Below are positions 50,732 through 59,696 of a DNA stretch of 64,000 bases, in pieces (position 1 is the stretch's first letter; every line of letters starts with the position of its first letter). This DNA is from Geomonas sp. Red32 (GTDB lineage Bacteria > Desulfobacterota > Desulfuromonadia > Geobacterales > Geobacteraceae), in contig NZ_JAKLOY010000004.1 in the NCBI RefSeq assembly GCF_023652955.1, positions 310,001 to 374,000 of the forward strand. The letters are read 5' to 3'. The position numbers and the translations under genes were made by a program. Below the pieces are notes generated by a model, which worked only from the letters and a program-made list of their open reading frames with translations, was not told the origin of the DNA and did no database searches.

Positions 50732-51220
50732 ATGAAGACGCCACGCCACCTGATAACGATACTGGCCGCCCTCCTCTTCGGGGTGACGATGGCCGGGGCC
50801 GCGTGGGGCGCAGAGAGCCTCGACCTCGACAAGGCGGTCAAGGTCGGATCCGGCAAGATCATGGTGATAGAATTCACCGATCCCGACTGCCCCCACTGCC
50901 GCAAGGCCGAGGCGTACTTCCAGGGGAAACCGCAGGTGACCCGCTACATATTCTTCCTTCCGCTGGCCATCCATCCCGGCGCCAAGGAAAAGGTGCAGTA
51001 CATCCTTTCCGCCAAAGACCGGGAGCGGGCGTATCTCGAAGTGCAGAGCGGGAAGTACGATCCCCGGACGGCGGTCATCACCCCCGAGGGGATCCGGCTG
51101 CAGAAAGAGCACCAGGAGATAGCAAAGAAGAACAAGGTGAGGTCAACCCCGACCTTCATGATCTACGGCAGGATAATGACCGGCTTCGACATCAACCGCA
51201 TCGATCCCCTCCTCCGCTGA
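50732..51220 (+). CDS. Periplasmic thioredoxin-fold protein, DsbC-like (CPHC)
   Basis: 162 residues: signal peptide (cleaved near Ala-Trp-Gly-Ala, about 26), thioredoxin fold with active site Cys-Pro-His-Cys at 53-56, and cis-Pro loop Ser-Thr-Pro-Thr-Phe at ~140. The spacing and Asp-Pro-Asp-Cys-Pro-His-Cys resemble the catalytic domain of DsbC/DsbG, without their N-terminal dimerisation domain. Probable disulfide isomerase or reductant, useful where many c-type cytochromes need reduced heme-site cysteines (inference). Confidence 0.85.
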   Translation: MKTPRHLITILAALLFGVTMAGAAWGAESLDLDKAVKVGSGKIMVIEFTDPDCPHCRKAEAYFQGKPQVTRYIFFLPLAIHPGAKEKVQYILSAKDRERAYLEVQSGKYDPRTAVITPEGIRLQKEHQEIAKKNKVRSTPTFMIYGRIMTGFDINRIDPLLR

Positions 51221-51386
51221 CCTCCGCTAACCTCCGCTTCCGCCCACGACCGGACGCTTCTCTATATATCCTCGCCCTTTAAGGGCAGCCGAAGGCGGGA
51301 TTCCGGGGGGTACCCTTCTTCGAATTTCCTTGTCTCGAACAGTCTCGTTCTGTACTGTGGCGAAAAACCCAACCAAAGGAAACGCC

Positions 51387-51824
51387 ATGACACCGATCGA
51401 CGAGGCGCTCGCCAAGCTGCGCGAGAACGCCCACGACCCGAAGAAGCAGTCCCAATTCTACGACCTCTTCCTCAACTCGACCTTTTTCATCCCCATCCTC
51501 GGCGACCACCAGGATGGCGCGCCGGAAGGTCAGCGCGAAATCATCCCGGTGATCACCCAGGCCAACGGCAACGACTACCTCATGCTGTTCGACACCATGG
51601 AGCGCATGGTGGCCTGGATCGCCGACGGCGGAGAAAAGCGCTTCGTGGAAGTCCCCGGCCACATGTTGACGCTGACCACCACCCCTCCGCTGCACTGGGC
51701 CCTCAACGTGGGGACCGAGTACACCAAGGAGTTCCTCCCCAACGAGATCGACTGGCTACGGGAAGCGGTCGAAAAGTGCAACGCCCAGGCCGCCGCCGAA
51801 GCTTCGGAGAACTGCTGCGGGTAA
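51387..51824 (+). CDS. SseB-family protein
   Basis: 145 residues from the ATG at 51387, behind AAAGGAAA. The N-terminal part shows the SseB pattern: helix, Thr-Phe-Phe-Ile-Pro, Asn-Asp-Tyr-Leu-Met-Leu-Phe-Asp-Thr, and a Pro-rich turn near Leu-Thr-Thr-Thr-Pro-Pro. The tail ends Glu-Asn-Cys-Cys-Gly. SseB-like proteins have no agreed biochemical role outside type III secretion and are common as orphans. 166 bp separate it from the DsbC-like gene. Confidence 0.7.
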   Translation: MTPIDEALAKLRENAHDPKKQSQFYDLFLNSTFFIPILGDHQDGAPEGQREIIPVITQANGNDYLMLFDTMERMVAWIADGGEKRFVEVPGHMLTLTTTPPLHWALNVGTEYTKEFLPNEIDWLREAVEKCNAQAAAEASENCCG

Positions 51825-51860
51825 GGCACCTCCTCCAAAGCGTTGCGAGGGAAACCAGGT

Positions 51861-51956
51861 CCCCCCCTTTGCGAAGGGGGGACAGGGGGGATTTTAGCCG
51901 CCGCCGGATCGACTGACTAAACCAAATCCCCCTAAATCCCCCTTTTTCAAAGGGGG
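51861..51956. repeat. Inverted pair of REP-like palindromes (REPIN-like)
   Basis: C7-TTTGCGAA-G6 at 51861-51882, and C5-TTTTTCAAA-G5 at 51938-51956. Each is joined to a second G- or C-run leading to ATTT/AAAT, and the two copies are in opposite orientation, as in REPIN elements. They separate the SseB-like gene from the convergent response regulator. Confidence 0.7.
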
Positions 51957-52005
51957 ACTTTCGAATCTTCCCCGAAATTACCCGATCCCCTTCGGTTTCC
52001 CGCCC

Positions 52006-52689
52006 CTAAACGTTTCTCAGACGGAACTGGCGCTGAGGCCTCCCGACCGCTCCGTACTGCAGCGACTCCTCCACCATCCCCTGTTCCACGAGATGATCGA
52101 GGTAGGCGCGCGCCGTCGAGCGGCTCAACCCAGCCGTCTGGGCGATCTGGTCGGCGGTACGGAAGGAGGCATCGGCAACCAGCACCCCCTTCACCAGTTC
52201 GAGGGTCCGCTGGTCGATACCCTTCGGCAGCTGCTGCGGCGCCGTCTTGGGACCCCGGAACTGCTTCAGCCCCTCCACGAACTTCTGGTCCGCGTTCCCC
52301 CCCGACAGCAGGTGGCACTTGAACTGCCGGTATTTGCCGAGCGCCCCCTTGAGGAGGTCCAGGTCGAACGGCTTGATGAGGTAATCGAAGATCCCCAGCC
52401 TGAACGCCTCCTCGATGGTTTCGATCTCCTTAGCCGCGGTAATGAGGATGACGTCGCAGGGGAGGTTCTCGCCGCGAATCTCCCGCAGGGCCTCGATCCC
52501 CGAACGGTCGGGGAGGTAGACGTCGAGGAGAATCAGTTCCGGGCGGAGCTCCCGGGCCAGATCGATCGTCTCCTGGAAGTTCTTGGCGATTCCCACCGGG
52601 CGGTACCCCTCCTGCTGCTCGATGAACTTCGCATGCATCCGGGCGATCATGAAGTCGTCGTCGACCACCAGCACCTTAAGGCTATCCAT
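52006..52689 (-). CDS. CitB/DcuR-type response regulator
   Basis: 227 residues. Receiver domain (~5-120) with Asp-Asp-Asp and phospho-acceptor Asp in Leu-Leu-Asp-Val-Tyr-Leu-Pro-Asp, Thr-Ala-Ala and Lys-Pro-Phe; a linker (~125-160); and a C-terminal HTH (~165-225) with Thr-Ala-Asp-Gln-Ile-Ala-x-x-Ala-Gly-Leu-Ser. This is the layout of CitB/DcuR regulators of di- and tricarboxylate genes. The start overlaps the kinase gene by 8 bp. Likely target: the citrate symporter gene at 54631. Confidence 0.92.
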   Translation of the reverse strand: MDSLKVLVVDDDFMIARMHAKFIEQQEGYRPVGIAKNFQETIDLARELRPELILLDVYLPDRSGIEALREIRGENLPCDVILITAAKEIETIEEAFRLGIFDYLIKPFDLDLLKGALGKYRQFKCHLLSGGNADQKFVEGLKQFRGPKTAPQQLPKGIDQRTLELVKGVLVADASFRTADQIAQTAGLSRSTARAYLDHLVEQGMVEESLQYGAVGRPQRQFRLRNV

Positions 52690-54274
52690 TCAATCCTCCT
52701 GACGTCGGAAGCACGACCCTGACCATGGTTTCCCCTTCCCGGCCGGTCACCCCGATCTCCCCTCCGCAGCTTTCCACCATCTTCTTCACCAGGGCGAGGC
52801 CGAGTCCCCTCCCCTCTCCCTTGGTGGTGACCCCGTCCTCGAAGATGCGCCCGGCGACCGAGGGATCGACGCCCGGCCCGCTGTCGGCGACCTCCACCCG
52901 CACCCGGTCCGTCTCTTCGCGCACCAGGACGGATACCTTTCCCCCGGTGGAGAACGGCTGGAGCGCGTCGAAGGCGTTCTCGATCGCGTTTCCGAGCACC
53001 GCCACCACCACCTCGCGGTGCGGGCAGTGCTCCGACACCAGGGATTCCGAAGAGACCTCGAGCTGGATGCCGAGCTCGCCGGCCCGGTGCGTCTTGCCGA
53101 CCAGGATGCCGGCGATGGCGGTGTCCCGGATACGCGCCAGGTAAAACTCCATCGCCTTCTGGTACTCCTCGTTGACCTGGTCGATGACGGCGGTCGCGGA
53201 GTCGTAATCGGACATCCTGATGAGCCCGGAGATGAGGTGGAGCTTGTTCATAAACTCGTGCCGCTGACTTCTCAGGGTGTCCACGTAACGGCCGATGTCG
53301 GCCAAGCGCCGGTCGATCTGCTCCAGGGCGACCTTGTCGCGAAAGGTGCTGACCGCGCCGATCACCTTTCCGCCGAGGACCACCGGGACGCGGCTCACCA
53401 CGGCCAATGTGTTACCTACCACCATCGGCTGGTCGTACTGGGGAAGGCCGTCGCGGAGCACCTCGGGAAGCCGGGTGTTGGGGAGCAGGTCGGCGATGTG
53501 GGAGCCGGCCAGCTCTTCCCGCTCCCGGCCGAGCATCTTCTTCGCCTCGTGGTTGCAGCTCACGACGATCCCCTCGGCGTTGACGGCGATGATCCCCTCA
53601 CGGATCGCCTCCAGGATGGCGGCCTGCTCCTGGACGCTGAAGGCGATCTCGCCGGGCTCCATATTGAGTATCTGCCGCTTGACGTGTCCCGACAGGAGAT
53701 AAGAGCCGGCGAGCCCGGCCAGGAGTGCAACCGCGGCAATGCCCAGGAGTTTGAAGAGGAGGCTGGAGACGTTGGCCCGCACGTTGTGGACCAGAAAGCC
53801 GGTGGATACCACCCCGATCTGGCGGTGGCTGGCGTCGAAGACCGGAGCCTTTCCGCGCACGGAGTACCCGAGAGTGCCGGTGGCGCGGGTGATGCTCTCC
53901 TTGCCCTTGAGCACCTCGGCGTTGTCCTCCCCGACCATGTGGTGGCCGATCTCGGCCGGATTGGGATGGCTGTAGCGGATGAGCTTGAGGTTGCTGACCA
54001 CCACGAACTCGGCGCCGGTGTCGCGCCGGATCATCTCGGCCAGCGGTTGAATGGTGCGGGAGGGATCGGGGTCTGCGAAGGCTTTCACCACCTCGGGGAG
54101 CCCCGCCACCGTGCGCGCCACCACGAGTGCGCGCTCGCCGGTCTCCCGGAAGGTCAGGTCCACCACCAGGTACCAGGTGGCGGAGACCACCATGGCCAGG
54201 ACGAAGAAGATGGTGAGGGACACGAGCCCATTGATCTTGCTGCGCAGCGACATCCTGCCGAATCTAATCACCAT
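52682..54274 (-). CDS. CitA/DcuS-type sensor histidine kinase
   Basis: 530 residues from the ATG at 54274 (GGGAG upstream); the open frame reaches 54337 through low-complexity DNA. Order: membrane helix (~10-35); periplasmic PAS-like domain (~40-170) with Arg-Tyr-Ser-His-Pro and Ile-Gly-His, the carboxylate-binding style of CitA/DcuS; membrane helix (~175-195); cytoplasmic PAS (~215-325); dimerisation helix with His in Gln-Arg-His-Glu-Phe-Met-Asn-Lys-Leu-His; and HATPase with Asp-Ser-Gly-Pro-Gly-Val and Gly-Leu-Gly-Leu-Ala. It partners the overlapping regulator, and citrate or a related carboxylate is the probable signal. Confidence 0.9.
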   Translation of the reverse strand: MVIRFGRMSLRSKINGLVSLTIFFVLAMVVSATWYLVVDLTFRETGERALVVARTVAGLPEVVKAFADPDPSRTIQPLAEMIRRDTGAEFVVVSNLKLIRYSHPNPAEIGHHMVGEDNAEVLKGKESITRATGTLGYSVRGKAPVFDASHRQIGVVSTGFLVHNVRANVSSLLFKLLGIAAVALLAGLAGSYLLSGHVKRQILNMEPGEIAFSVQEQAAILEAIREGIIAVNAEGIVVSCNHEAKKMLGREREELAGSHIADLLPNTRLPEVLRDGLPQYDQPMVVGNTLAVVSRVPVVLGGKVIGAVSTFRDKVALEQIDRRLADIGRYVDTLRSQRHEFMNKLHLISGLIRMSDYDSATAVIDQVNEEYQKAMEFYLARIRDTAIAGILVGKTHRAGELGIQLEVSSESLVSEHCPHREVVVAVLGNAIENAFDALQPFSTGGKVSVLVREETDRVRVEVADSGPGVDPSVAGRIFEDGVTTKGEGRGLGLALVKKMVESCGGEIGVTGREGETMVRVVLPTSGGLNG

Positions 54275-54324
54275 GCGGCTCTCCCGGCGTCTTCTTCCGG
54301 CATTCCCTCCCCCCCACCCCCTGC

Positions 54325-54376
54325 CCCCCTCCCTCAAGGGGAGGGGGAAAACAGGTCTCCCCCTTTAACAAGGGGG
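54325..54376. repeat. REP-like palindromes between the kinase and citrate symporter genes
   Basis: Two adjacent hairpins: C-run...GGGGAGGGGG (54325-54347) and C5-TTTAACA-AG5 (54359-54376), followed by ACTTTT. They belong to the same family as at 5337, 6602 and 51861. They lie in the 356-bp divergent region that also carries the symporter promoter. Confidence 0.6.
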
Positions 54377-54559
54377 ACTTTTACACTGAGGCTGGGTTTT
54401 AGCGAGGCGAGTGTACTTTATGAGCGAAGCGAAAGCAAACGAAACGGCCCTTTTCCCGCTCGAAACCGTCTGCTTTCATGGCAAAAAGGGCGGCCTGCGC
54501 CCGCTGCCAAAATCGCCAAAAATGCCAATAAAGATAATACGTTCCTTTTCAGCCCAATG

Positions 54560-54588
54560 TTTACAGCAGGCCGCCGGATCCATAGAAT
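54560..54588 (+). promoter_or_regulatory. Sigma-70 promoter for the citrate symporter operon
   Basis: TTTACA (54560-54565), 17 bases, TAGAAT (54583-54588); five of six matches in both hexamers. It lies 43 bp before the symporter ATG, which has AGGAGGAG upstream. Confidence 0.6.
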
Positions 54589-54630
54589 CCCGTTCTAGAA
54601 CTACCATCCGCTTCGCGAGGAGGAGAGACT

Positions 54631-55956
54631 ATGTCAACCGGGCAGCAATCGAAACTAGGGGCCGTGTTTCGGGTAACCAGCGGTAACTTCCTGGAGATGT
54701 TCGACTTCTTCCTCTTCGGCTTCTACGCCACCTACATCTCCAAGGCCTTTTTCCCCGCGGGGAGCGAGTTCGCCTCGCTGATGCTCACCTTCGTCACCTT
54801 CGGGGCAGGCTTCCTCATGCGCCCCCTCGGGGCCATCATTCTCGGCTCCTACATCGACCGGGTCGGGCGCCGCAAGGGACTCATCGTCACCCTCGCCCTG
54901 ATGGCGCTCGGGACCGTGATGATCGCCTTCGTCCCGGGCTACGCGACCATCGGCATCCTCGCCCCCCTCTGCGTCCTCATCGGCCGCCTCTTCCAGGGCT
55001 TCTCGGCCGGGGTCGAGCTCGGCGGCGTCTCGGTCTACCTCTCCGAAATGGCCACCCCCGGCCGCAAGGGGTTCTACGTCAGCTGGCAGTCGGCGAGCCA
55101 GCAGGTGGCCATCATCGTGGCGGCCATCATCGGCTACGAGCTCAACATCCTCCTCACCAAGGCGGAAGTCGCCTCCTGGGGGTGGCGGGTCCCCTTCTTC
55201 ATCGGCTGCATGATCGTCCCCCTCATCTTCTTCATCCGCCGCTCGCTGCAGGAGACCGAGGAGTTCCTGGCCAGAAGCCGCACCCATCGCCCCTCCACCA
55301 GGGAGATCTTCCGCTCCATGCTGGAGAACTGGGGGGTGGTGACCGCCGGGATGATGCTGGTCATCATGACCACCACCTCCTTCTACCTGATCACCGTCTA
55401 CACCCCCACCTTCGGGAAGAGCGTACTGAAGCTGAGCGACACCGACAGCCTGGTCGTCACCTTCTGCGTCGGCGTCTCCAACTTCATCTGGCTCCCGATC
55501 ATGGGCTCCCTCTCCGACCGCATCGGCCGCAAACCGTTATTGATCTTCTTCACCCTCCTCACCCTGGCCACCGCCTACCCCGCCCTCTCCTGGCTGGTGG
55601 CGGGCCCGACCTTCATGAAGATGCTGGTGGTCGAACTGTGGCTCTCCTTCCTCTACGGCAGCTACAACGGCGCCATGGTGGTGGCCCTCACCGAGGTGAT
55701 CCCGGCCCACATCCGGACGGTCGGCTTCTCGCTCGCCTATAGCCTCGCCACTGCGCTCTTCGGGGGCTTCACTCCCGCGGTCTCCACCTGGCTCATCAAG
55801 GCGACCGGCGACAAGGGGGCTCCCGGCTACTGGATGATGTTCGCCGCCGCCTGCGGCCTGGCCGGAACCCTCATCCTCTACCGGAAAAAATCCGAGGTTG
55901 CGGACGCCGGTCTCTGCGCCATTCCGGCCGTCGGCGAGGCAGAGGAGCTCCGGTGA
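54631..55956 (+). CDS. Citrate-proton symporter (MFS, CitA/CitH type)
   Basis: 441 residues, 12 membrane helices. It follows closely the enterobacterial citrate-proton symporter as I remember it: Arg-Val-Thr-Ser-Gly-Asn-Phe-Leu-Glu near the start, Ile-Asp-Arg-Val-Gly-Arg-Arg-Lys-Gly in loop 2-3, [16 protein letters not shown], and Ser-Asp-Arg-Ile-Gly-Arg-Lys-Pro. Imports citrate with protons. A CitA/CitB-type sensor pair is encoded divergently. Its stop overlaps the start of a chromate-transporter gene (GTGA). Confidence 0.88.
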   Translation: MSTGQQSKLGAVFRVTSGNFLEMFDFFLFGFYATYISKAFFPAGSEFASLMLTFVTFGAGFLMRPLGAIILGSYIDRVGRRKGLIVTLALMALGTVMIAFVPGYATIGILAPLCVLIGRLFQGFSAGVELGGVSVYLSEMATPGRKGFYVSWQSASQQVAIIVAAIIGYELNILLTKAEVASWGWRVPFFIGCMIVPLIFFIRRSLQETEEFLARSRTHRPSTREIFRSMLENWGVVTAGMMLVIMTTTSFYLITVYTPTFGKSVLKLSDTDSLVVTFCVGVSNFIWLPIMGSLSDRIGRKPLLIFFTLLTLATAYPALSWLVAGPTFMKMLVVELWLSFLYGSYNGAMVVALTEVIPAHIRTVGFSLAYSLATALFGGFTPAVSTWLIKATGDKGAPGYWMMFAAACGLAGTLILYRKKSEVADAGLCAIPAVGEAEELR

Positions 55957-56558
55957 CGCCCGGGGAAGATTGCATGACAGGGGAGCCGCCAGCGGTCGAG
56001 GAGCGGCTCTCCTCCCCCGTTGGGATCAGCCACGCCGGGCTCTTCTGGGGCTTCACCCGGATCTCGCTGGTAGGTTTCGGCGGGGTGATGGCCTGGGCCC
56101 GGCGGGCGCTGGTCGAGGAGCGGGGATGGCTCACCTCGCAGGAATTCACCTCGCTGTTCGGCCTGAGCCAGCTGATCCCCGGGCCGACCATCACCAACCT
56201 CTCCGTCTGCGTCGGCGCCCGCTTCCAAGGGGCAACCGGCGCCATCGTTTCGCTGCTCGGGCTGATCGCCGCCCCCTTTCTCCTCGTGTTGGCCATCGCC
56301 TCGCTCTACAGCCGTTATGCGGCGCATCCGGCCGTGCAGGCCATGCTGCGCGGGATTGCGGCGGTCGCGGCCGGGCTGATCCTTGCCATGGGGGTACGGA
56401 TGGGGAGGGATCTCGGCCGCAGCCTTCCCTCCTGGAGCTTCACCCTCCTCATCCTGGCAGGGGTGCTCCTTCTCCATCTCCCGCTCGCCCTCCTCATGCT
56501 GGCCCTCGCCCCCGCAAGCATGCTGGTGGCTGCCTGGCAAAAGCGGAGGACGCCATGA
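55953..56558 (+). CDS. Chromate transporter, first half (CHR domain)
   Basis: 201 residues, one CHR domain with about six helices. Gly-Phe-Gly-Gly-Val-Met-Ala-Trp and Ser-Gln-Leu-Ile-Pro-Gly-Pro-Thr are the family marks. Single-domain CHR proteins work as heteropairs in proton- or sulfate-coupled oxyanion export. The GTG start overlaps the citrate symporter stop; an ATG at 55974 is an alternative. Overlaps the second half by ATGA. Confidence 0.88.
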   Translation: MTPGEDCMTGEPPAVEERLSSPVGISHAGLFWGFTRISLVGFGGVMAWARRALVEERGWLTSQEFTSLFGLSQLIPGPTITNLSVCVGARFQGATGAIVSLLGLIAAPFLLVLAIASLYSRYAAHPAVQAMLRGIAAVAAGLILAMGVRMGRDLGRSLPSWSFTLLILAGVLLLHLPLALLMLALAPASMLVAAWQKRRTP

Positions 56559-57076
56559 ACCCGCTTTTCGAACTGATGTACCGCTTTGCGGCGCTGTCGC
56601 TGCTTGCCTTCGGAGGGGCGAGCACCGTGGTCCCCGAGATGCACCGGCTGGTGGTGGGAACTCACCACTGGATGAGCGAGGAGACCTTCACCCAGCTGGT
56701 GGCCATCTCGCAGGCCACCCCGGGCCCCAACTCCCTGATCGCCACGCTGATCGGCTGGCAGGTCGCCGGACTGGCCGGGGCGTTCGTCGCCACAGCTGCC
56801 ATGAGCGGTCCCCCTGCGCTCATGATGTTCGCGGCGGCCAACCTGTGGGAAAGGATGAAGAATTCGCCCTGGCGGGGGATCGTCCAGCAGGGTATCGCTC
56901 CCCTCTCGGTCGGGCTCGTGCTTGCCAGCGGCTGCATCATCTCCCGCGGCGCCGACCACACCCCTGGCGCCTGGCTTTTGACCGCCGCCACCGTGGCCGC
57001 CGTCCTCGCCACCCGCCTCCATCCCCTCTGGCTGATAGCCGCCGGTGCCCTCCTGGGCCTCACCGGAGCCGTCTGA
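56555..57076 (+). CDS. Chromate transporter, second half (CHR domain)
   Basis: 173 residues, one CHR domain: Ala-Phe-Gly-Gly-Ala-Ser-Thr-Val-Val-Pro-Glu-Met near the N-terminus and Ser-Gln-Ala-Thr-Pro-Gly-Pro-Asn. It pairs with the preceding gene (ATGA overlap), opposite in predicted topology as usual for split CHR systems. The operon ends here; a broken DUF2844 gene abuts the stop. Confidence 0.88.
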   Translation: MNPLFELMYRFAALSLLAFGGASTVVPEMHRLVVGTHHWMSEETFTQLVAISQATPGPNSLIATLIGWQVAGLAGAFVATAAMSGPPALMMFAAANLWERMKNSPWRGIVQQGIAPLSVGLVLASGCIISRGADHTPGAWLLTAATVAAVLATRLHPLWLIAAGALLGLTGAV

Positions 57077-57109
57077 TTTCAGCCTATCCCCCACCGCGCC
57101 ACCATCTCC

Positions 57110-57370
57110 CGTGACGGCTGCAGCGTTAATGAGATAGCCGACGGCACTACAATTGTGAGAGAATGCGTGTCGGCCTCCGGTATCGTCTTCACCATTGCCT
57201 GGGATGGAACCCCCATCCCGGCCTCGGGCAACTATTGGGGAGCGTACGCGGGGGGAGTACTCGGCGGCACACCGGAAGGCGCCGCTGGTGGCCGGACGCC
57301 GGCGTCAGCGGCTGGTGACCGGTGCGATGGTCGTGGAGAGTTGGGGGTGAGCGTGCATGAAATTAGCTAG
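57110..57370 (+). pseudogene. Truncated, frame-disrupted DUF2844 gene
   Basis: Read in the frame of 57110, the DNA encodes a stretch like DUF2844 proteins: Gly-Thr-Thr-Ile-Val-Arg-Glu-Cys-Val-Ser-Ala-Ser-Gly-Ile-Val-Phe, then Ala-Trp-Asp-Gly-Thr-Pro-Ile-Pro. No start codon or signal peptide precedes it; the frame runs straight back into the chromate gene stop. The expected C-terminal end (Met-Val-Val-Glu-Ser) appears in another frame near 57330. DUF2844 genes normally stand before DUF3443 genes, as here. A GTG at 57155 could start a 71-residue fragment, but it would lack most of the fold. Confidence 0.6.
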
Positions 57371-59666
57371 TTTGCTGGGCTTTTTGATGGTGATGCTGGT
57401 ACTGGCCGGTTGCGGCGGCGGAGGGGGCTCCGGCGCCCCGGCGAGCACCGCCTCCAAGACCCTGGTTTCCCTCAACGTGATCCCCGGCAGCCAGGGGATC
57501 GCCCTCGGCACGAGCCAGCAGTTCACGGCGATCGCTACCTATTCCGACAGCACCACCGCCGATGTCACCGGCTCGGTGACCTGGAGCTCCTCGTCGACCG
57601 CGGTGGCTACCGTCAGCAACAGCGCGGGATCGATCGGGAAGGCGACCGCGGTGGCGGTCGGGGCGGCCACCATCACCGCCACATCGGGAACGGTCAGCGA
57701 CTCGGCCACCCTCACGGTGACCGCGGCCACCCTTACCGCCCTGACCGTGACCCCGGCCGCCCCCACCCTGGCCATGGGGCTTAGCCACCAGTTCATCGCC
57801 ACCGGGACCTTCTCGGACAACTCAACCCAGGATCTAACCGACCGGGTGCTCTGGACATCCACCGCCCCCGCGGTCGCCACCATGAGCAACCAGTCGGGAA
57901 GCCAAGGGGTAGCCACCGCGGTGGCCCCCGGCACCTCCACCATCACGGCGAGCTCGGGAGGGATCACCGGTTCGGCCACCCTCACGGTGGTCCCTGCCAC
58001 CCTGGTCTCCATCACCGTCGCACCGGCCAATCCGAGCATCGCACTCGGGAGCTCCCAGCAGTTCACCGCGACCGGCACCTACTCCGACACCACCACCCAG
58101 GACCTCACCGCCTCGGTCACCTGGAGCTCCTCGCCCTCCTCGGTGGCCCTCATCGGCAACGCCACCAGCTCGGCCGGGAAGGCAACCTCGCTCACGACCG
58201 GATCGGCCACCATCACCGCCACCATGAACACCACCCAGCCGATCGCGGGGACCATCTCCGGCTCGGCCACCCTGACGGTGAGCGCGGCGACCGTCGTTTC
58301 GCTGGCGGTCTCCCCCCAGGCGCCGACGGTGACCGCCGGTAACACGCAGCAGTTCGGCGCGACCGCCACCTTCTCGGACAACTCGACCCAGGACGTCACC
58401 TCGCTGGTCACCTGGAGCTCATCCTCCACCGCGGTCGCCACCATCAGCAATGCCTCCGGCGCGGCCGGGATTGCCACCACGCTCACGGCCGGGGTCACCA
58501 CCATCACCGCGACCCTGCCGGTGACCCAGCCGGTGGCGGGCTCCCTTTCCAGCTCCGCCAGCCTCACGGTCACCGGACAGCAGGCCTCCACCGGCTCCGG
58601 GAGCAACGTGATGACCGTCACCGTCAACGGCTCGCTCTGCTCGAGCGGCTCCTATCCGAACAAGCCGTGCGTGAGCGTCACCATCTGCACCCCCGGGACG
58701 GTGAACTGCCAGACCATCACGGACGTATTGCTCGACACCGGGAGCTATGGGCTGAGGATCTTCAAGCAGGCCGTCAACGTCACCCTTCCCCAGCTGTCGG
58801 CCGGATCCGGCACGTTGACCGAATGCGTCCAGTACGGCGACGGCTCCTCGCACTGGGGACCGGTGGCGAGCGCCGACGTGGTGCTGGGGGGCGAACCGGC
58901 GGTCACCGTCCCGATCCAGGTCATCGACTCCACCTTCGGGACCCGCCCCAGCGCCTGCAGTAACGCCGACACGAGCCCGGCGGCCGGCGGCTTCAACGGG
59001 ATCCTCGGCGTGGGGCTCTTCGCCCAGGACTGCGGCGCCGCCTGCGCAGCCAGCGCCGGCAACGGGAACTACTACAGCTGCAGCGGATCGGCCTGCAGCG
59101 GCACCACCGTTTCGCTCGCCCGCCAGGTCCAGAACCCGGTCTCGCTCCTTCCCCTGGACAACAACGGGGTGCTCCTGCAGCTTCCGGGAGTCTCCCTTTC
59201 CGGGGCCACCAACGTAAACGGGTCCCTTATCCTCGGGATAGGGACCCGTTCCAACAACACACCCTCCGGCGTCACCGGTTACCCGGCCGACGGCTACGGG
59301 GAGTTCACCACCACCTTCAACGGCACCGCCCTGTCGAGCAGCTTCCTCGACAGCGGCTCCAACGGCCTCTTCTTCCCCGATTCCGGCATCCCGCTCGACT
59401 CCGGGGGGTGGTTCGCCCCCTCCCAGACCATGACCCTCTCCGCCACCAACAGCGGCGCCTACGGGTCGCCCAGCGGCCAGGTAAGCTTCCAGATCGCCAA
59501 CTCGACGGCGCTCTTCAACAGCTACAACAACGTCTTCAACGACCTGGGCGCCAACATGCCCGGAGCCTTCGACTGGGGACTTCCCTTCTTCCTGGGAAGA
59601 ACCATCTACGTCGGGATCGAGGGGACCAATTCGTCCCTGGGGACCGGCCCCTATTGGGGTTACTAG
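57357..59666 (+). CDS. Surface lipoprotein: four Ig-like (Big2) repeats plus DUF3443
   Basis: 769 residues. Lipobox Val-Leu-Ala-Gly-Cys (about Cys17); four ~85-95-residue bacterial Ig-like repeats (~35-395), each with Thr-Tyr/Phe-Ser-Asp and Val-Thr-Trp-Ser-Ser; then a DUF3443 domain (~405-769). The latter carries Asp-Thr-Gly-Ser at 460-463 and Asp-Ser-Gly-Ser at 665-668, each followed by Tyr/Asn-Gly-Leu, the spacing and flanks of the two catalytic loops of pepsin-like aspartic peptidases. DUF3443 function is not established. Probably displayed outside the cell on an Ig-like stalk. Follows the broken DUF2844 gene. Confidence 0.85.
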   Translation: MKLASLLGFLMVMLVLAGCGGGGGSGAPASTASKTLVSLNVIPGSQGIALGTSQQFTAIATYSDSTTADVTGSVTWSSSSTAVATVSNSAGSIGKATAVAVGAATITATSGTVSDSATLTVTAATLTALTVTPAAPTLAMGLSHQFIATGTFSDNSTQDLTDRVLWTSTAPAVATMSNQSGSQGVATAVAPGTSTITASSGGITGSATLTVVPATLVSITVAPANPSIALGSSQQFTATGTYSDTTTQDLTASVTWSSSPSSVALIGNATSSAGKATSLTTGSATITATMNTTQPIAGTISGSATLTVSAATVVSLAVSPQAPTVTAGNTQQFGATATFSDNSTQDVTSLVTWSSSSTAVATISNASGAAGIATTLTAGVTTITATLPVTQPVAGSLSSSASLTVTGQQASTGSGSNVMTVTVNGSLCSSGSYPNKPCVSVTICTPGTVNCQTITDVLLDTGSYGLRIFKQAVNVTLPQLSAGSGTLTECVQYGDGSSHWGPVASADVVLGGEPAVTVPIQVIDSTFGTRPSACSNADTSPAAGGFNGILGVGLFAQDCGAACAASAGNGNYYSCSGSACSGTTVSLARQVQNPVSLLPLDNNGVLLQLPGVSLSGATNVNGSLILGIGTRSNNTPSGVTGYPADGYGEFTTTFNGTALSSSFLDSGSNGLFFPDSGIPLDSGGWFAPSQTMTLSATNSGAYGSPSGQVSFQIANSTALFNSYNNVFNDLGANMPGAFDWGLPFFLGRTIYVGIEGTNSSLGTGPYWGY

Positions 59667-59696
59667 GAGGGGGGCAGAGCCCTCCCGGTTGCAGCG

